DNA of 64,000 nucleotides from Trichoplusia ni (GCF_003590095.1 NC_039478.1:20894001-20958000); one strand, 5' to 3'. Positions 1 through 14,956 are shown, counted from the first letter of the stretch. The notes: a model not told the origin generated them from the letters alone. Translations and numbers: made by a program.

Positions 1-190
1 TCATAGTTGATCCATACACATTGACCCAGATAGCCGTGGTACAAAATGTCATCACGCCAAACCAACTGTGCTCAACGTAGGACGATCGCCGCGTAGGAAA
101 GCGTAGCACAAGCTTTTGTACGACCCCCGAAAATTGCTCTAAATCTGGGTGTCAGCATGCACGTGACTCCATTGTTTGTGAACCCCCAAC
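1..190 (+). repeat. Degenerate tRNA-derived SINE copy (family A)
   Basis: The order of blocks matches the better copies at 52425-52592 and 60850-61045: an A-box-like stretch near 31, a 'cacgccaaac' block near 53, a 'cgtaggacgatc' remnant of the B-box junction near 77, then a 'tctgggtgtc' tail near 145. It lies in an intron or upstream region of the first gene. Confidence 0.5.
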
Positions 191-313
191 ACAATAATCA
201 AATTCACTAGAAACCTTTAAAAAACAAAGATAGAAGCTAAGGATTACTCTTCCTTAACACCAGCATCATCCGCAATAGATCTTTGTTCCTAAACTCAAAA
301 TTATAATTTCCAG

Positions 314-3300
314 GTACCTCATCTCTGCCCAATACATCACGAACAGCTTCCTAGACTCGCAGGGCATGCCGAAGAGCACCCACTTCAACGTCAAGAACCC
401 TGAGAAGTCCATCACTGCGCTTCTCAACTATGTACTGAAACGGTACCTCGATATGGAGACCGATGTAGCCGATTATGTGGTGCCGGCTGTTGAATATGTT
501 AAGGTAAGGAAACAGGGGTTTATGGAAATACTTGCTTAAAACTTTCACAGTCTATGAGAAACAGTAGAAGTGCTTTTTTATTACGGCTATAATGCTTATT
601 CTTTTCTAGGTGTATTATAACGAGAATTTCAACAGCGAAGGTTAAAAGGGAATCAAAGATATCTGAAAAATAGTGTCTAGTTTGCTTTTGCTTTCTTAGT
701 CTTTTCCCTTTATAAAATACTTTAAAAAGTAGTCAAAACAAATTGCATAGGAAGATAACAAGCAATGTTATAGAATACTACTGCTCAATAGTTTATTAAC
801 GTAAGCCAAAGCCACGACGACATCCATTACTTGTTACCTATTAACCACTCATGGGAACTTCACCTAACAATTCAATAGACCAAACTTTGGGACTGCCTTG
901 GTATAGTCCATATAATGGACTGTGAATAACGAAGAAACGAAAATACGCTTTTAACATAAAACTCTCTTTCATCTTCCAGCAAACTCTCAAGATGGCGGAA
1001 CTCACAACCAAGTCCATGTCGTCTCGAGGTGACTACAATGCTATTGCCGACCGCCTGACTGACACCCTCAACTTGGAGGTCATCGAGCCAGTACTGAGAG
1101 TGTACCGCGCCTACCAGCACTCCGTGAAGGCACCTCAATGCCAGGAACATCTCATGTGCCTCGTTAATAGGCATCACGATCAGGATAAGAAAGGTGAGGA
1201 ATTGTTGTCTAAAATACCAGAGAATAACTGCCCGACTCTTGATAAATAACAAATTCGCTTCGGATTGATGATTTTCAATTATAATTTATTGGAATATAGG
1301 CCTCCTCATGTTGTTTCCGAAAATTTGTTTTTAATAATCATTTTTTAGAGGGATATTGGTATGGACACGGATTAAACGCAAATTCAAATTCAGATCACAT
1401 TAGCTTATAAATTCTGTGTACCGTCCTACGAAACTACGTCGCTCGGTATGTATGCCATGCTAAATCGCCGAACGCATAATAAATTTCCAATAAGTCTTAA
1501 TTCCTAGAAAATGCAATATTGCTGGTATATTGATGTAGTTATGTGGGTAAGGCCAGTGGAAGAAAAGTCATAGGTAGTTTAATCAGTTATTCAAAAAATT
1601 GTTCCTCATTCGCTTACTTAAATTAAAATATTACTACTACGTAACTGTCATCAATAAATACACATTGTATCATCAGTAATAATTGTGTCAAGATTATAAT
1701 AATATATTATCACAACACATTATTATGATAACATAGAACGTTTTCAGACACGAACACAAAGAAAAAATATGTTCATTTATCAAGTACATCAATAATTAAT
1801 TTTATCTGATTGCGTGACTTTGCAAACAATACTGCGCATTTCTTAATAAATAAATGCATGTATTTTTACCCTTTACATTGCAGAAATTCCTTCACAATCA
1901 CGGACGCTTTTTATAGAGCAAATATTTATAGATTGTAGATGTCATTTTTTGTAATATGGCTATGTAGTGATGATAGCTCTTTAGAAAAAAACTATAGTTA
2001 TCGCAACTTACTTAGATCTAGAAAACATTTTAAACAATGCGGCAATCTAGTCTGAAATTAGGCAAATCAGTTACTGTCAATTACAACGTACCAAATAAAA
2101 TATATTCATACAAGTATTCAATTAGTAGTCATAATAATAATTTGATATGGAACTTTCTACAGAATATGTAGTGTTCACATCATATAAATTGAAATCGTTC
2201 AATCCAATGATGTCAGACAGACAGGCACGTCCAAGGTACACACCCCTCTTCTTGCGTTGGGGGAAAAGCAAGTCATATGATGCTATTGTGATGGTGGCTA
2301 GCTCCATCCTCAAAGGACCGGATCTAGGGGCCTGGATCAACAAAGGAGTGGAGGCCCCCTTGGTCCCAAATTATTTTCATTCAGTGAAAAAAAATTATCG
2401 ACCTTTTTTTTAGATCCGTACTTGGACACACTTATTAATACAGGCACTGTCACTACCATGGTTGTTAATTTTTATTTTATCGGGAATGCTGGGCCCCTGG
2501 TCATATTGGGCCCCTAGGCACTGGCCTAAAGTGCCTTATGGATAATAATCCTCCAACTAAGTCCAATGGAGCTTGACTTCCAGACTTATCTACACACCTT
2601 GAACGCGACTGCATACTAGGTATATGTAACTTCTTCAAACAATGTTACGAAGCAATACAGTAGATACCTGTTTTCCGGGTGCAAAATCATCAAATTACTC
2701 CTCCCTCTTTGGATCAAGCTAAAGGGAGTGTCAGACTCTACGGTACCTTAAGAGGAACTTAATATGTCATGTTTTTAACTTACTCTGTGCTCTTTTCCTA
2801 GGTCTCCCTGGCTTCAAGGCAGGTCTGACGAAGCTCAGCAGTTTAGCAGCTTCAGCGGCTTTGAGCTACCAAAATGGTGGCGGGTTCTTCGATTTGTACA
2901 ACGCTATCCAGAATGATGTGAACTGTGATGTAAGTATTTAGCTGACTATTCTTTCAATCAAATGTGCATGAAATGTTATGCATGGAATACATGAGACATT
3001 CGTGTTAATATAAAGAAAATGTTTAAATCGGAAGTTGCTAGTGACTATTTTCAAAAATTGCAGTTACCGTTCTATATGATAATACTTTGGAATTAAGGAT
3101 TTCTTAATAATTCTCTTTAAACCAGATAGTTCTAAATCAGGAATTTGTAGAACTGATCCATTAATAGGAAAGCTATAGATTTGGCTATCGATTTGACAAA
3201 TGATCCGATGATTGAAGATATATGTACCTATAGTGGTTTTCCCAGATTTATAGAATCTTTCCAATGGTCCTATGGATTTCTTGCCGGTTCTTCTCCATAA

Positions 3301-3529
3301 GAATGACAATTTGGAATCGCGCAACTAGAGTCGAAAGTGAAAAGTGAAACTGACTGGAAAACGGCCTACTTAATATAAAAACTTTTGATTTTGAGTTTTT
3401 TGAATGTGCGAGTACATTTATTATATTTATTACTTTTTCCTTTCCCAGGCGGCGTATCCAGCTGACTGCTCAGCCTTCCACGAACATGAACTGAAAGTTA
3501 CTACAGAAGTGTACCACAGTGAATTATAA
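314..3529 (+). CDS. Unrecognised insect protein, 3' portion (5' end outside window)
   Basis: Four exons fit one reading frame: 314-503, 980-1193, 2802-2929 and 3449-3529 (TAA stop). All junctions have AG/GT sites and consistent phase (the first exon starts with one base of a split codon; junctions are then phase 0, 1, 0). The product after the edge is about 203 residues, mostly predicted helical. Cysteines fall in a pattern seen in small secreted insect proteins: C-x4-C within 'PQCQEHLMCLVN', then 'NCD' and 'YPADC' near the end. A signal peptide would be encoded further left and is not visible. I do not recognise the family and assign no function. The second exon contains an ATG at 992, so a shorter product starting there is an alternative model. 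A polyadenylation-type AATAAA occurs near 3777. Confidence is high that these are coding exons, moderate that all four belong to one transcript. Confidence 0.7.
610..645 (+). other. Possible alternative terminal exon of the first gene
   Basis: A pyrimidine-rich acceptor (tctag at 605-609) is followed by 11 codons and TAA in the exact phase left by the exon ending at 503. The reading is VYYNENFNSEG. Using it would end the protein here; skipping it joins 503 to 980 in phase. It could be a real alternative end or a chance match. Confidence 0.3.
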
Positions 3530-3619
3530 ACATATACTAGTTAGGATTGTCTATGATAGTTATAAAAAGCTTGCTGTATAAAACTGTGAACACTTTCATA
3601 ATTTTGACCATTTAATTAA

Positions 3620-3694
3620 GCCTGATTCGCACGGGAGCTTTTTTAACGCGCATTAAAAAAGCGTTCAAATAGAACAGATGCGTGCGAATCAGGC
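3620..3694. mobile_element. Mini palindromic element (MITE-like), nested hairpin
   Basis: The outer arms are 14 bp and perfect: GCCTGATTCGCACG at 3620-3633 and its complement at 3681-3694. A second perfect 10-bp stem lies inside: GCTTTTTTAA at 3637-3646 against 3653-3662. The element is 75 bp, non-coding, and sits just past the stop codon of the first gene, probably within its 3' UTR. Confidence 0.7.
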
Positions 3695-5960
3695 CTTACG
3701 GTTTATCTCTCAATCTCATATTGTTCTCAATCAAAACAATTAAACTGCGATTATTCAGTTCGTTTTCAGTTCAAGGAAATAAAAGTGAACAAGAAAATAT
3801 TGTTATTTTCTTATTCAGCCAAAATAAAATATTCAAAATGACAAAATAATTGACACTTCATACCGTTCGATTTGACAGTTTCGTTTAATTTACTTAACAT
3901 TTTTGACATGTTGTTAATGTAAATACGAAAAATTTAATAACGAAATGATGTCAACAAATTGGGTTATTTTATACAGTAAGCTTAATAGAAGAATAATGTC
4001 TTCCTGAAGCTCAATTTCCTGATAGTTAAATGCACGCTTTTACTAATTCTTATATTTCATAGTTTAGTATAGTTTTCTTTGTCATCAAAATTAAAAACAG
4101 TTATTTTCATTTCGTGATTCACTGATCATTGACTTCGTTCACCCTTACCAACTTAAGAAATATGTATTTTTGTCATAAATTATTATCACTATTTTTCGAA
4201 CCATTCAATTAATACTAATAAATAACTTAAGTTTGCTTCTCTAAAGTAAATTGTAAAATATACAACCTATAACATATTTTAAGTTCGTGATACACATTTT
4301 TTCATATTAACCAATAATAAAATAATATTTTTTCATCATTATAATATAATTTAGATATTATTAGCCACCAAATATTTTAATAATGAATATTATTTTGTGA
4401 CTATAAATTCGAATTTATTATTAAGATTGGTTTTATCCAACGCTAAATATTCCATTTTTTGATATGGCAAGATTTTACAAAATTATTTATGTTAGTATTA
4501 CCCGTACTTAAAATTGTTTTTTTTTCTTTTATGTCGTTATAAATGGAATATTAAATTATAATGTACTTATCATAATATAATTAGTTACTTAATAAATGTA
4601 AAGATTGAAATAAATTAAATTTAGATAAAGTTTGCTGGACATTTTGGTGCTAAATACTGCGTTGCATTTAATATCCTAAGTTTAAGAAAACTAGGAAATC
4701 GTTTTAAAATAAGATAAAATAATATATCTCGATTTTTTATATGTATGTTGTTCACTTAAATTTAATATATGATTTTGAATTAATATTTTTATTAAAATGT
4801 AAATACATTCCAATTGGTGTAAGACGGTAATAAATAAAAGATTTGACTGAAAACTCTTATTATTTATTTAAATGGAAGTATCCTAGTATATAAATTACAA
4901 TTATTCAAATAAATATTTACCAAACCATCCAGAATAATTTCATTTGGAAACCAGGAAGTTATTTTATAGGAAAAAATAGTTTTCAATTATTTTTGTAATA
5001 TCTTCGATTTCATTATGATATTATGCCCTGTTATCAGTAAGGGTGTTTAATATTTTTGTGCTGTGATGTCATATTATGTCACAAGTCGAAATCGGTAAGA
5101 AATCGTAAAACAACCATACCAGTTCCAAATAACTCAATCTTTAAAGTTTGTTTTTTTTAAATTGATTAGTTACATAATTCTGAAATAAGATAATACTCTA
5201 CTATTTCAAATATCAAATCACTGACTTACATAAATGTAATAATAAAATCAATTATTATTTCCTGGTCGTTCCGTCTTCAGTCACCAATGACCGAAGTTTT
5301 CTTCTTTCTTTCAACTAAATAAATAGCACTGGTATACCCTACCAGCGACATACACATACACATAATATTAATCCTAATCTATACATAACTATAAGCTAAA
5401 TTAAATACAACTCCTTTAATTGACGTGATAAGAAAAACGCGGCAACAAGATTAGTGAAGATTTTTTTATAAATAACAACTTTATTTATTATCATAATTTA
5501 CTTTCCTCGTTAGGCAAATACAATAGATTAGATGAAAAAATACGACAGCCGTAAACAAGAGCGTATATACATATGTATATTAATGGCGAATAATAAAATT
5601 AATGTTACCGCTCATGAACTAAGCGGTACAGTTATAGGCCAACCATATTTAGATTCTCAATACTCAATACTATTATAGCATCTCTAAGTTCAATCGCTTT
5701 AAAAAGTGTAGAGGTGATTGGTTTTGTTATTTCACCCTGCAAAAAAACGACAATTTTTTCATCTAATCTAAAACCACGTAACTTTACTCAACCGACTTAT
5801 CGTATTAAGGTGCGTTAACACTAAACTTGGTCAATAACCGTGTGTAAATATTAATATTTTAATAGTAGGCCTTTTGTACTAATTTCATTCTTGCATGGTA
5901 TGTAAAATCGTGGGTCCTGGTTGTTATTTACACATGTTTGACAGTAGTTTCGGGTATTCT

Positions 5961-6187
5961 GACGACCTCCGTGGTCGAGTGGCGTACGCACCGGTTTGAG
6001 GCTCTGAGGACCCGGGTTCGAGCCCGGTCGAGTCAATGTTAAAATTCACATTTCTACATTGTCTCGGGTCTGGGTGTTTGTGGTACCTTCGTTGTATCTG
6101 AATTCCATAACACAAGTGCTTCAGCAACTTACTTTGGGTTCAGAACAATGTATGTGAAGTTGTCCGCATTTATTTATAAAAAAAAAA
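5961..6187 (+). repeat. tRNA-derived SINE (family B)
   Basis: The head has a pol III A box (TGGTCGAGTGG, near 5972) and B box (GGGTTCGAGCCC, near 6014). A shared body follows ('tctgggtgtttgtgg', 'cataacacaagtgct', 'ttgggttcagaac') and an A-rich end at 6179. The body matches the copy at 47694-47945. The head does not fold as a complete tRNA, so this is not a tRNA gene. Confidence 0.8.
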
Positions 6188-6415
6188 TGATAAGAAGTCA
6201 GAAGTTATAAAGTCTGATAACCTGTCTTACTCAGACGTGTCATTCTTATTATGGAGAGTATTAGATTGATAGAGGTATTAAAAGTATAGAAGACTGTTTC
6301 AGTAGTATATTTAATTTGTTTTAAATTTGTTTGTAGTCTCGTTTTATTTTTAAACCGAGTTTTTAGACTAAAGGGCAAAACAAGGTATCCTTCTCATACC
6401 TTTTTTTAGCTTAAC

Positions 6416-6680
6416 AACCCTACTAATGTAATAAACGCGAAAGTTTGTAAGTATGGATGGATGTTTGATACACAAAAACCACTAAACAGATGTGGACGTA
6501 ATTCGGTACACAGGTAGTTTTAAACTAGATTAACACTTAAGTTTTTTTATCCCGATTGTATGTTCTTGTGGTTCTCTCATTTACGATTTGTCGTAGTAGC
6601 GTGTTAAAGTGAGACGCCGCTCTAGGCCACGTTGTGTGCTATCTCTTTTTCGCAATCCCAGTAATCTATTTCAGAAGGTA
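6416..6680 (+). repeat. Dispersed non-coding repeat (family C)
   Basis: It begins 'cctactaatgtaataaacgc' followed by 'gaaagtttgtaagtatggat'. The same order occurs at 49764-49935, in a weaker form at 19576-19640, and in reverse near 35950-36050. The structure suggests a non-autonomous Helitron-like or LINE-tail repeat; the class is not settled here. Confidence 0.55.
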
Positions 6681-6970
6681 GTAGTTGGCAACTTTCCTAT
6701 TCATGAAGAGATAGGTATAAGTAGTTTTTATTCACAGCAATATAGATAAGATTGACTAAAAAGCTAGTACAATGTCACATACCATACTAAAACGCATATT
6801 ATTGTACTAATATGTTCTAAATACATAATTTTTGGACGGATTCCGTTCGACTAGATCATGTTTTAATATCAGTTTTGATAGTGTAAATAAGTGTTAAGAG
6901 GTAACATTATTATTTTCTTATTGTACCTCTGACAATGTTAAGTGTACATAATTGTTATTAAAACTTAGCT

Positions 6971-9175
6971 TTATTTCTTAGCTGGAATGTTTTTGCAGAC
7001 CCACTCCATCCCTTCCTGTAACAATCAAAAGAAAAGAAATTTTGGAAAACGTTTTTTTTTTAAATGACTCCCTCAATACCTAAGTAATTTAATCCTTGCG
7101 CCGCGGGGAGTTTTACAAACATTCAAGTCACATGCACAAAGACACCCAGACTCAGGATAAGCATTCGTGGATCACACAAATACTTGTCCTACGCTTGGAT
7201 CGAACAAGTGACACGTCGTGCTCTGGCGTGGTCACCTCAACCACTCGGCTATCCAGCCATTCAAAAAGTTTATGGAATTAGTCATTCGTCAAGCAAATAT
7301 TTCCTATCATAATTCATTCATATCAGTCAATGGAAGAAATCAGGAAATCGTTGTCCTTGAACTGATTCAGCGTCCGGTGCTAATTCCACTCATTACAATG
7401 AAAGTATTATTCGCAAATGAATTCTGAATCTAAATAATTATTATACACATTTTGAACCGATATAAATCAAATGGTGATCGATGAATCAATAAATCGATGT
7501 AAATCAGCCTTGGAAACGAGGGTTACAACTTACAGGACAGTCCGACACGTTTCTTAAAAACATTGAGTAAGTTTTTAATTTGGCCACATCATTAAAAAAT
7601 TAGGAAGATTAGAAGTACTAGGGTGAGGTTAGAGGCTAGAGGATAAGGTAAAGAGATTTATGATAGGTGGGCTAGTAACAGCATTTGCTAGTTAAAAGTG
7701 TACTGGTAAGTGACGTCACACGAAATTTTATTTGACTGCATATTGTCATAAAAAGATGCCAGTAGTAGGATGTAGAAATGAGCGAGAAACAAGAGATAAA
7801 CATAAATACAATAGCTTATATCCAGTAGTGGATGAAAACTCGTCGCCGTATTTTACCGGCGTCCAACGAACAACAGAGTTCCTACGAGTTGACATTTATA
7901 ACACCACAAATATTAGTAACAAAAAAAACGGGAATTAACGCGAATTTCACCTTGATTCAACCCCGACGTTTCGACCAGGTTATATCGGTCATAGTCACAT
8001 TATTATGTAACCCAAATTTTAAACATAACATCATAAATACCTTGACCCCAGTACCATCAGTGGCTACACATGCCTGTATCTGCCAAGTGCGGTCCCTGAT
8101 GAGGTGCAGGCCCAGATGCTGGGCTATCTCACTGGCTGGCAGAGCTGGAACACACAAATGAGAATATAGCATAGCTGGACAAAATTACAAGAAGGAGATC
8201 GGAATGTTCGCCCGCCGCCGCGTCAGCTGGTGGTACTCCGGTTGGATCCGAAACTAGTCAGATACGCGTGAATAAAGACGAATGTACTATCAATTATAAT
8301 ATAATAACATTAATAGTTTGCTATTAGCAAATTTGCATTATCCTAGCTGTTTCTATCTTACTGCAGGGCCAATTTAAGGGTATAAATTAAATTACTACAA
8401 GGGGTGCATTACAAATTGTGGGACTGAACTGAACATTTGCCATTTAAATTTTAAGAAAAACAGTTTTTAATAAAGTAAATACCTGTAGCCAAATCCTGTT
8501 TATTAGCATACACCAACAAGGCTACTCCGCGAAGCTTTTCATCCTCCAGCAGCTCGGCCAACTCCTGACCAGTCTCCTCCAGTCTTTGGTGGTCTGAGCA
8601 GTCTACTACATAAATCTGCAAAATTAATAATGTCTTTTTGAATTATTCTCCTACATTTGTAATATTTGTTGTAAATTTTTGGTAATAGTTACTTGAATAA
8701 TTGATGTAATAAATTTGACTATTTAAATATTTTTTGCGAGCCCGGCTGTATGTTTATCATTAGCGATAAATAATATAAAAAAAAAAACAGAAATATGCAG
8801 TAAAGCATCAGTAATAAAGGTAAATACTAACCAAAATGTCAGTATTCTCAAAATAGTTTCTCCAGTAAGGCCTTATCTTCCTTTGTCCACCGATATCCCA
8901 CACGTTTAGCTTAAAGCCATTCGACAAAACTGATTTTATATTGAACCCCGCCGTCGGAGTGACATGGTTTACATCTTCTGATGCCAGTTGCTTCAATAAC
9001 GTCGTTTTACCAGCATTATCTAGCCCAAGCAACAGCAAACGCAACTCCTTATCCGGATTAGACCGCAGCTTTTTCAAAATATTCAATAGGCCCTTAAAAT
9101 TAAGACACGAATCAATAAAACTAAAAACATTAATTATCGTTATTGTATCTGTTAACTTGTTTAAAGTACCATCAT
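6971..9175 (-). CDS. Arl3: ADP-ribosylation factor-like protein 3 (ARL3)
   Basis: ARL3 is a small GTPase that, in its GTP form, releases lipidated cargo (through UNC119/PDE6D) into cilia. Five coding exons on the minus strand: 9175-9170 (ATG ATG), 9092-8832, 8615-8483, 8144-8041 and 7015-6971 (TAA). All junctions are canonical and phase-matched. The product is 181-182 residues, the usual ARL3 length (182 in human). Visible motifs: P loop GLDNAGKT; switch-I threonine in TPTAGFNIKSV (most ARL3 proteins have TPTQGF); WDIGGQRKIRPYW (switch II); NKQD guanine-binding motif; and the ARL3-type 'LPASEIAQHLGL' and 'IRDRTWQIQAC'. The second residue is Gly only if the downstream ATG is used; ARL3 is acetylated rather than myristoylated. 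The start codon is separated from the body by a 77-bp intron. A SINE sits in the last intron. Divergently paired with NHP2. Confidence 0.95.
7097..7265 (-). repeat. tRNA-derived SINE (family A) in ARL3 intron 4
   Basis: Read on the plus strand it runs tail to head: 'ttttacaaacattcaagtca', 'gacacccagactcagg', 'gatcacacaaatacttgtcc', a degenerate B box, then 'caaccactcggctatccag'. The same order recurs at 20150-20312, 27535-27690, 29395-29520 and 33940-34105. Confidence 0.8.
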
Positions 9176-10458
<1,283 letters not shown>

Positions 10459-13400
10459 TTATAAGAATATTAGTAAAGTAGGTTATTGTTAATACTTTGA
10501 AGTTATATTGTTGTGACTTGGTTAGCCAGTAGAGGTTTTAGGTTTACTTGTAATCAATCTGTTTAATGAAGCTAGCTGACTTTGTATACGACTTTCAGCT
10601 TCAGAGTATTGCAACTTGGTTTTGTAGTTAATATGTTGTTTTTATTTTAAGAACTTAGTTTATATTGTGTTTTTGGAAAATGACTTTTTGGCTGTAGAGA
10701 AGGATTTAACAATGTTACAGAGCTTGCTGCCATCAATATGATTACATTAACCATAAAATACGCAACTTAGTCACTTTGTAATAATCTCTATTACAAACAA
10801 TAGCTTTTACTCACTTTTACTAACTAGACTTAATTCCTTGTTTGTATGTACCTAGTTCTTAGATGTTAATAAGAATATAATATGTAACTGCAAAACACAA
10901 GTATAAATTTGATTGATATATTACTGTGCTTGTTTGAACAAAATGTATCAATTAAGATTTAATTAGTAATAAGTTAGGTTAAGTATAAAATAATGGTGTA
11001 CAAGGATTGTTATGTATGACTCTTGTGGACCAAGATTTTTTAATATAGGCAAATTATTCTAATATTGCTTTTGTTTCATTTTTGGAAATTGTTACTGTTA
11101 AGATGTCTTTAATATCAAAAATGTTGCAGGATATATGTATTATTTGAGGCTAGTGTTGACTTTTTTAATACAGATAGTGCTTGGTTACCTTACATCTACC
11201 ATTCAACTATGTACTCTGTACCTGACTGCATCAAGGGGCATTTATCTTTCCATACATAAATGTATGTGTTCCATGCACACCCTCAGAGGTGCCACCAAGT
11301 TCTGTGGAGCCCATAAGGGCTGACAACTGCGGGGGTAGCGGGTATTTTTCAAAAGGGCAATAGAGGGAACAGGGTGGGGTTTCGTCAGTAAAAATATGAC
11401 ACTCCCATCAGCTAAACCCAAAGCGAAGAAGGCCTAAGTTGATTTATAAACCCCTAGAGTGTACTAGGGAAGGTACTATAAGATAGACATTAATAAAACA
11501 ACAGCATTTCATTACACATACATTTAATACACTTATTAAAATCTATGGGTACGTAAAAAATGGCAGATTGTCATTATTATTGACAGTGAAGATTGGCAAA
11601 ATACAATTACTTTAAATTACGCACTAGGATCACTAGAATATCTAAGCTAGAAGTCTAGATTCGCTTTGTCGAATAGATTTCAGTACATTTACCTTGAGAC
11701 ACAAAAACAACTACAGTGAAAGGATAGAGGATCTGAAGTAGAAACATTTCATACAGATTAGGAGAATTAAAAAAAAAAAAAAACATTTTATTATCAGGCT
11801 ACTAAGGCCCATAGACATATACCTTACAGACTAACATAGATATTTATACATAAATAATAAATAAAGAGAATTAAATTTTCAAAAGTAATGAAATGACATT
11901 GAAGAGAAAAAGCTCTATACCATGTCGCCCGCTGCTTTTTGCAACTTTGGCCATTCCAAAGCTGCAAAAAGGCAGCAGGCTTGGTTAACCTTCTGTTTGT
12001 TAGTGAAAATACCATGACATGAAACAAATCTACTGAAATCTATTCTTGAACTATAACGCGTCAATGAAGCAGTATTCATTATATGGATTAACCCTGCTTT
12101 TGAATGAGTGCCCAGTATGTATGAGATCATTAATTGTTAATTAAAATTACACTCGAATTACTTTTGGTAAGATTTTTGTATTAAAATGATTTTATGGCTG
12201 TCACTTCACTGCAGATGGGGTGCCAAAGAATTTTGAACCTTATGGCTGTATAATATACTATATAATTCGTTTTCTGTGATTTTGTATGGCTAATGGATTC
12301 GATATTCGTACTTCTGTCGTCCATCCCTCAATTCTCATCACTAGGACACATTGGAGATTTTAGTCAGTTCTTCAATTCAGATTACTACTATCTATTGAAT
12401 CATACCTAACCCATTATCACATAAAAACTAAAATTATCAGTTATAAGTTACATTACATATAATGGTCAAATAATTTATCTTCGTTTGTAATTAAAGTATT
12501 AGTCCCAACAGAAGTTACTTTCTGATCCAGTAAAGTAGCAACCATATAGCCATTTTAATATATTACACTTGCTTGCAAAAATACCGACGCGGTTTTTTAT
12601 TAAACACTATTCTGTAACAAAGTTTATGGCATTTATTTATATTTAAGGCTATAGAATTATTGCTGTAGTTATGACTTAATTGTAATATCTATACACAACT
12701 TGTTTAAATAGACCTCAGGCATGTGATTGAAAAACCTTTAAATACGTGGAAATTAACAACTTTCTAGAAAAAATCGTACTACAGTAGCAAATAAAATGTT
12801 GGTCCTCCCATACCCACAAATTTTAATCCGCTGATTTATTCATGTCAGTTTAGTATAAGCACATATGAGTATACCGGCCTATACAGGACCCAAAGCCGAG
12901 AAAAGGCCTCTTCCCATATATTATAGAGTAAGTTTGAGCGTCGCGTCGATCACCACGATAGCTCATTGCGGGTTGTCGATTTTATATTCAGGTATCCCTC
13001 ACCTTTAATCGGTTACAGTGTTGTCAGTGGTGTCTCAGAATAATTAAGGAATTACATGTAAGTAAATACGAAAAAGTCTCATTGGGACCTTGCCTGCGTT
13101 CGATTCGTAGCTCTTCGTGCGGCACCTCGTGCATACAACTCCATACACAGATTGGAAAAAAACAAAATTGTGAGTTCAATTCTAATTTATAGCAGGCTTG
13201 CTTTACGATAGTAACCTATTTCCATACATTTACAATATTCCCAGGGTCCATCTAAACAAGTTGCGAAATCCGTCAGCACGTTCACAAGCAAGTCAATAAT
13301 TGACGTAGTACTTATAAAAATATTCAAGTAATTATAAGCAAAGAATTTTCTCTCATCTTTTATAATTAGTAATAGAAATATTAACTCAAATATTTTCATA

Positions 13401-13590
13401 AGTAGATGGAAATTTAGCGATACAATATGGATAAACGGCGTGCGTGTAAAAATAATACATCTCACTATATTTAATGTGGTAAGTGATGATGATATTTTGT
13501 ACTTTAAATTCTTAGGAGATTATTTAAACTACATGTTTTATATTGGATTTGTTTTAAGTACATTCTGTTTATAAAAGTTGGATATCCTGT

Positions 13591-13694
13591 CACCTCTTAA
13601 AGTTATAATATTGTAGTTATTAAAGCGAGACAGCGCTACGCGTGGCGTAGTCCGTCTCTCTTTTACAACCGCAATAATATTACTTTAAGAGGTG
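13591..13694. mobile_element. MITE with about 23-bp terminal inverted repeats
   Basis: The left end CACCTCTTAAAGT at 13591-13603 and the right end ACTTTAAGAGGTG at 13682-13694 are inverted; the similarity extends about 10 bp further inwards. The centre holds a second imperfect palindrome around 'gctacgcgtggcgtag'. It has no coding capacity. Confidence 0.7.
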
Positions 13695-14956
13695 AGTACT
13701 CCTGTTTTATATGAAATGCGGTGTCCATGAAGAAAAAAAACATTGGAACATTAAAATAAGTACTTATAATTTCTACAATAAATAAAAGTAAGATTTTTTT
13801 TATTAAAATTCGCCTAAAACAAATCCAACAACACTTACGTATTACAAAAACTTTAAAACTACGAGATGTCTTCAAATAATACATCGATTCGATCGCGTCT
13901 ACATTCAAGCGGTAATCCATTTTAACTCTTACGACATTCACTTAAGGTTCAAAATCGCACAACTAATATAAGCTTAGTTAAAGCTATCAGGCTTAAAGAA
14001 ATAGGGTACTTAGGTTTACTAGACCATTGTGCGTGAATTTGTTTTTTAAGGATTTTTCTTCAAATTTAGTCTTTATATAATTCAATAGCTGTATTGGGAA
14101 AAATCAGCAATATGTTGAGATCAAAATATTTAAGAAACAGGAAAACACAAAACCACTTTCTGTCCAATACCTTAGGACTTGGTTTACAATTGCCTTGAAA
14201 ATAGTCCCAATTCCTTTAAATTATTAATAATACTTATTTAAAACACATACAATTCATTACATTTGCCTTTCGACAGTTTCAAACAATGTTACGTACCCAA
14301 TACATTCAACAATTTAAACATTTCAATCACATCAGTTATTTGTAGAGTCAGCAAAACAATCATTCTAAATAATATAAATTGAATAGACAAATATCTCAAT
14401 TATGTATAAAATATGCATTTGGTCAAAGTAAAATGCAAAGTCTCTCAGGTTGTTTTTCATATTTATTTGACTGAACAGATTGCCGCGTAGGTATTATTAT
14501 TATTGATTATTAGTCAACATTTCAAAAACCATTCGACAATCTTTTGTGTCATAGACAAACATAGACACAGTCATAGACAACAATATACCTAACTTAATAT
14601 TTGCTATTATTAATCGTTAACGTGAAGAAAAATTAAGAACAATTTCTCATAAGATACTTAAAATAGTTCAAACAAAACACACGATAATTTCCAAACAATC
14701 TTGTTTTGCTGACCATACATTCTTTGGTATCCATTACCCTTGGTTTGACCTTACTGATCACAGTTCTGATTATTCTATACCTATCACAGACTACATGGCT
14801 ACCGCTCCGTCAAGCAATCGATACTCTGGCTTTAGCCCACTGTTGGGCTTAGCGATACCGACAGTACAGGCTTGCCATTCTAACTAGGGTTTAACTTTGT
14901 GATACTTAGATTACGGTTACACATTACTCATTAGCTGCCATAAGTTCAACGTGTTA

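Larger units (their letters stand above)
3530..6970. other. Intergenic, AT-rich, no gene seen
   Basis: This is the 3' flank of the first gene and the 3' flank of ARL3 (the two converge). It holds a palindromic MITE (3620-3694), a tRNA-derived SINE (5961-6187) and a dispersed repeat (6416-6680). The open frames present are short and lack splice or family support. Confidence 0.6.

Noticed and set aside
13187..13941. Two minus-strand open frames of 92 codons
   Set aside because: Low-complexity, hydrophobic, AT-driven translations with no splice or family support; one overlaps a MITE.
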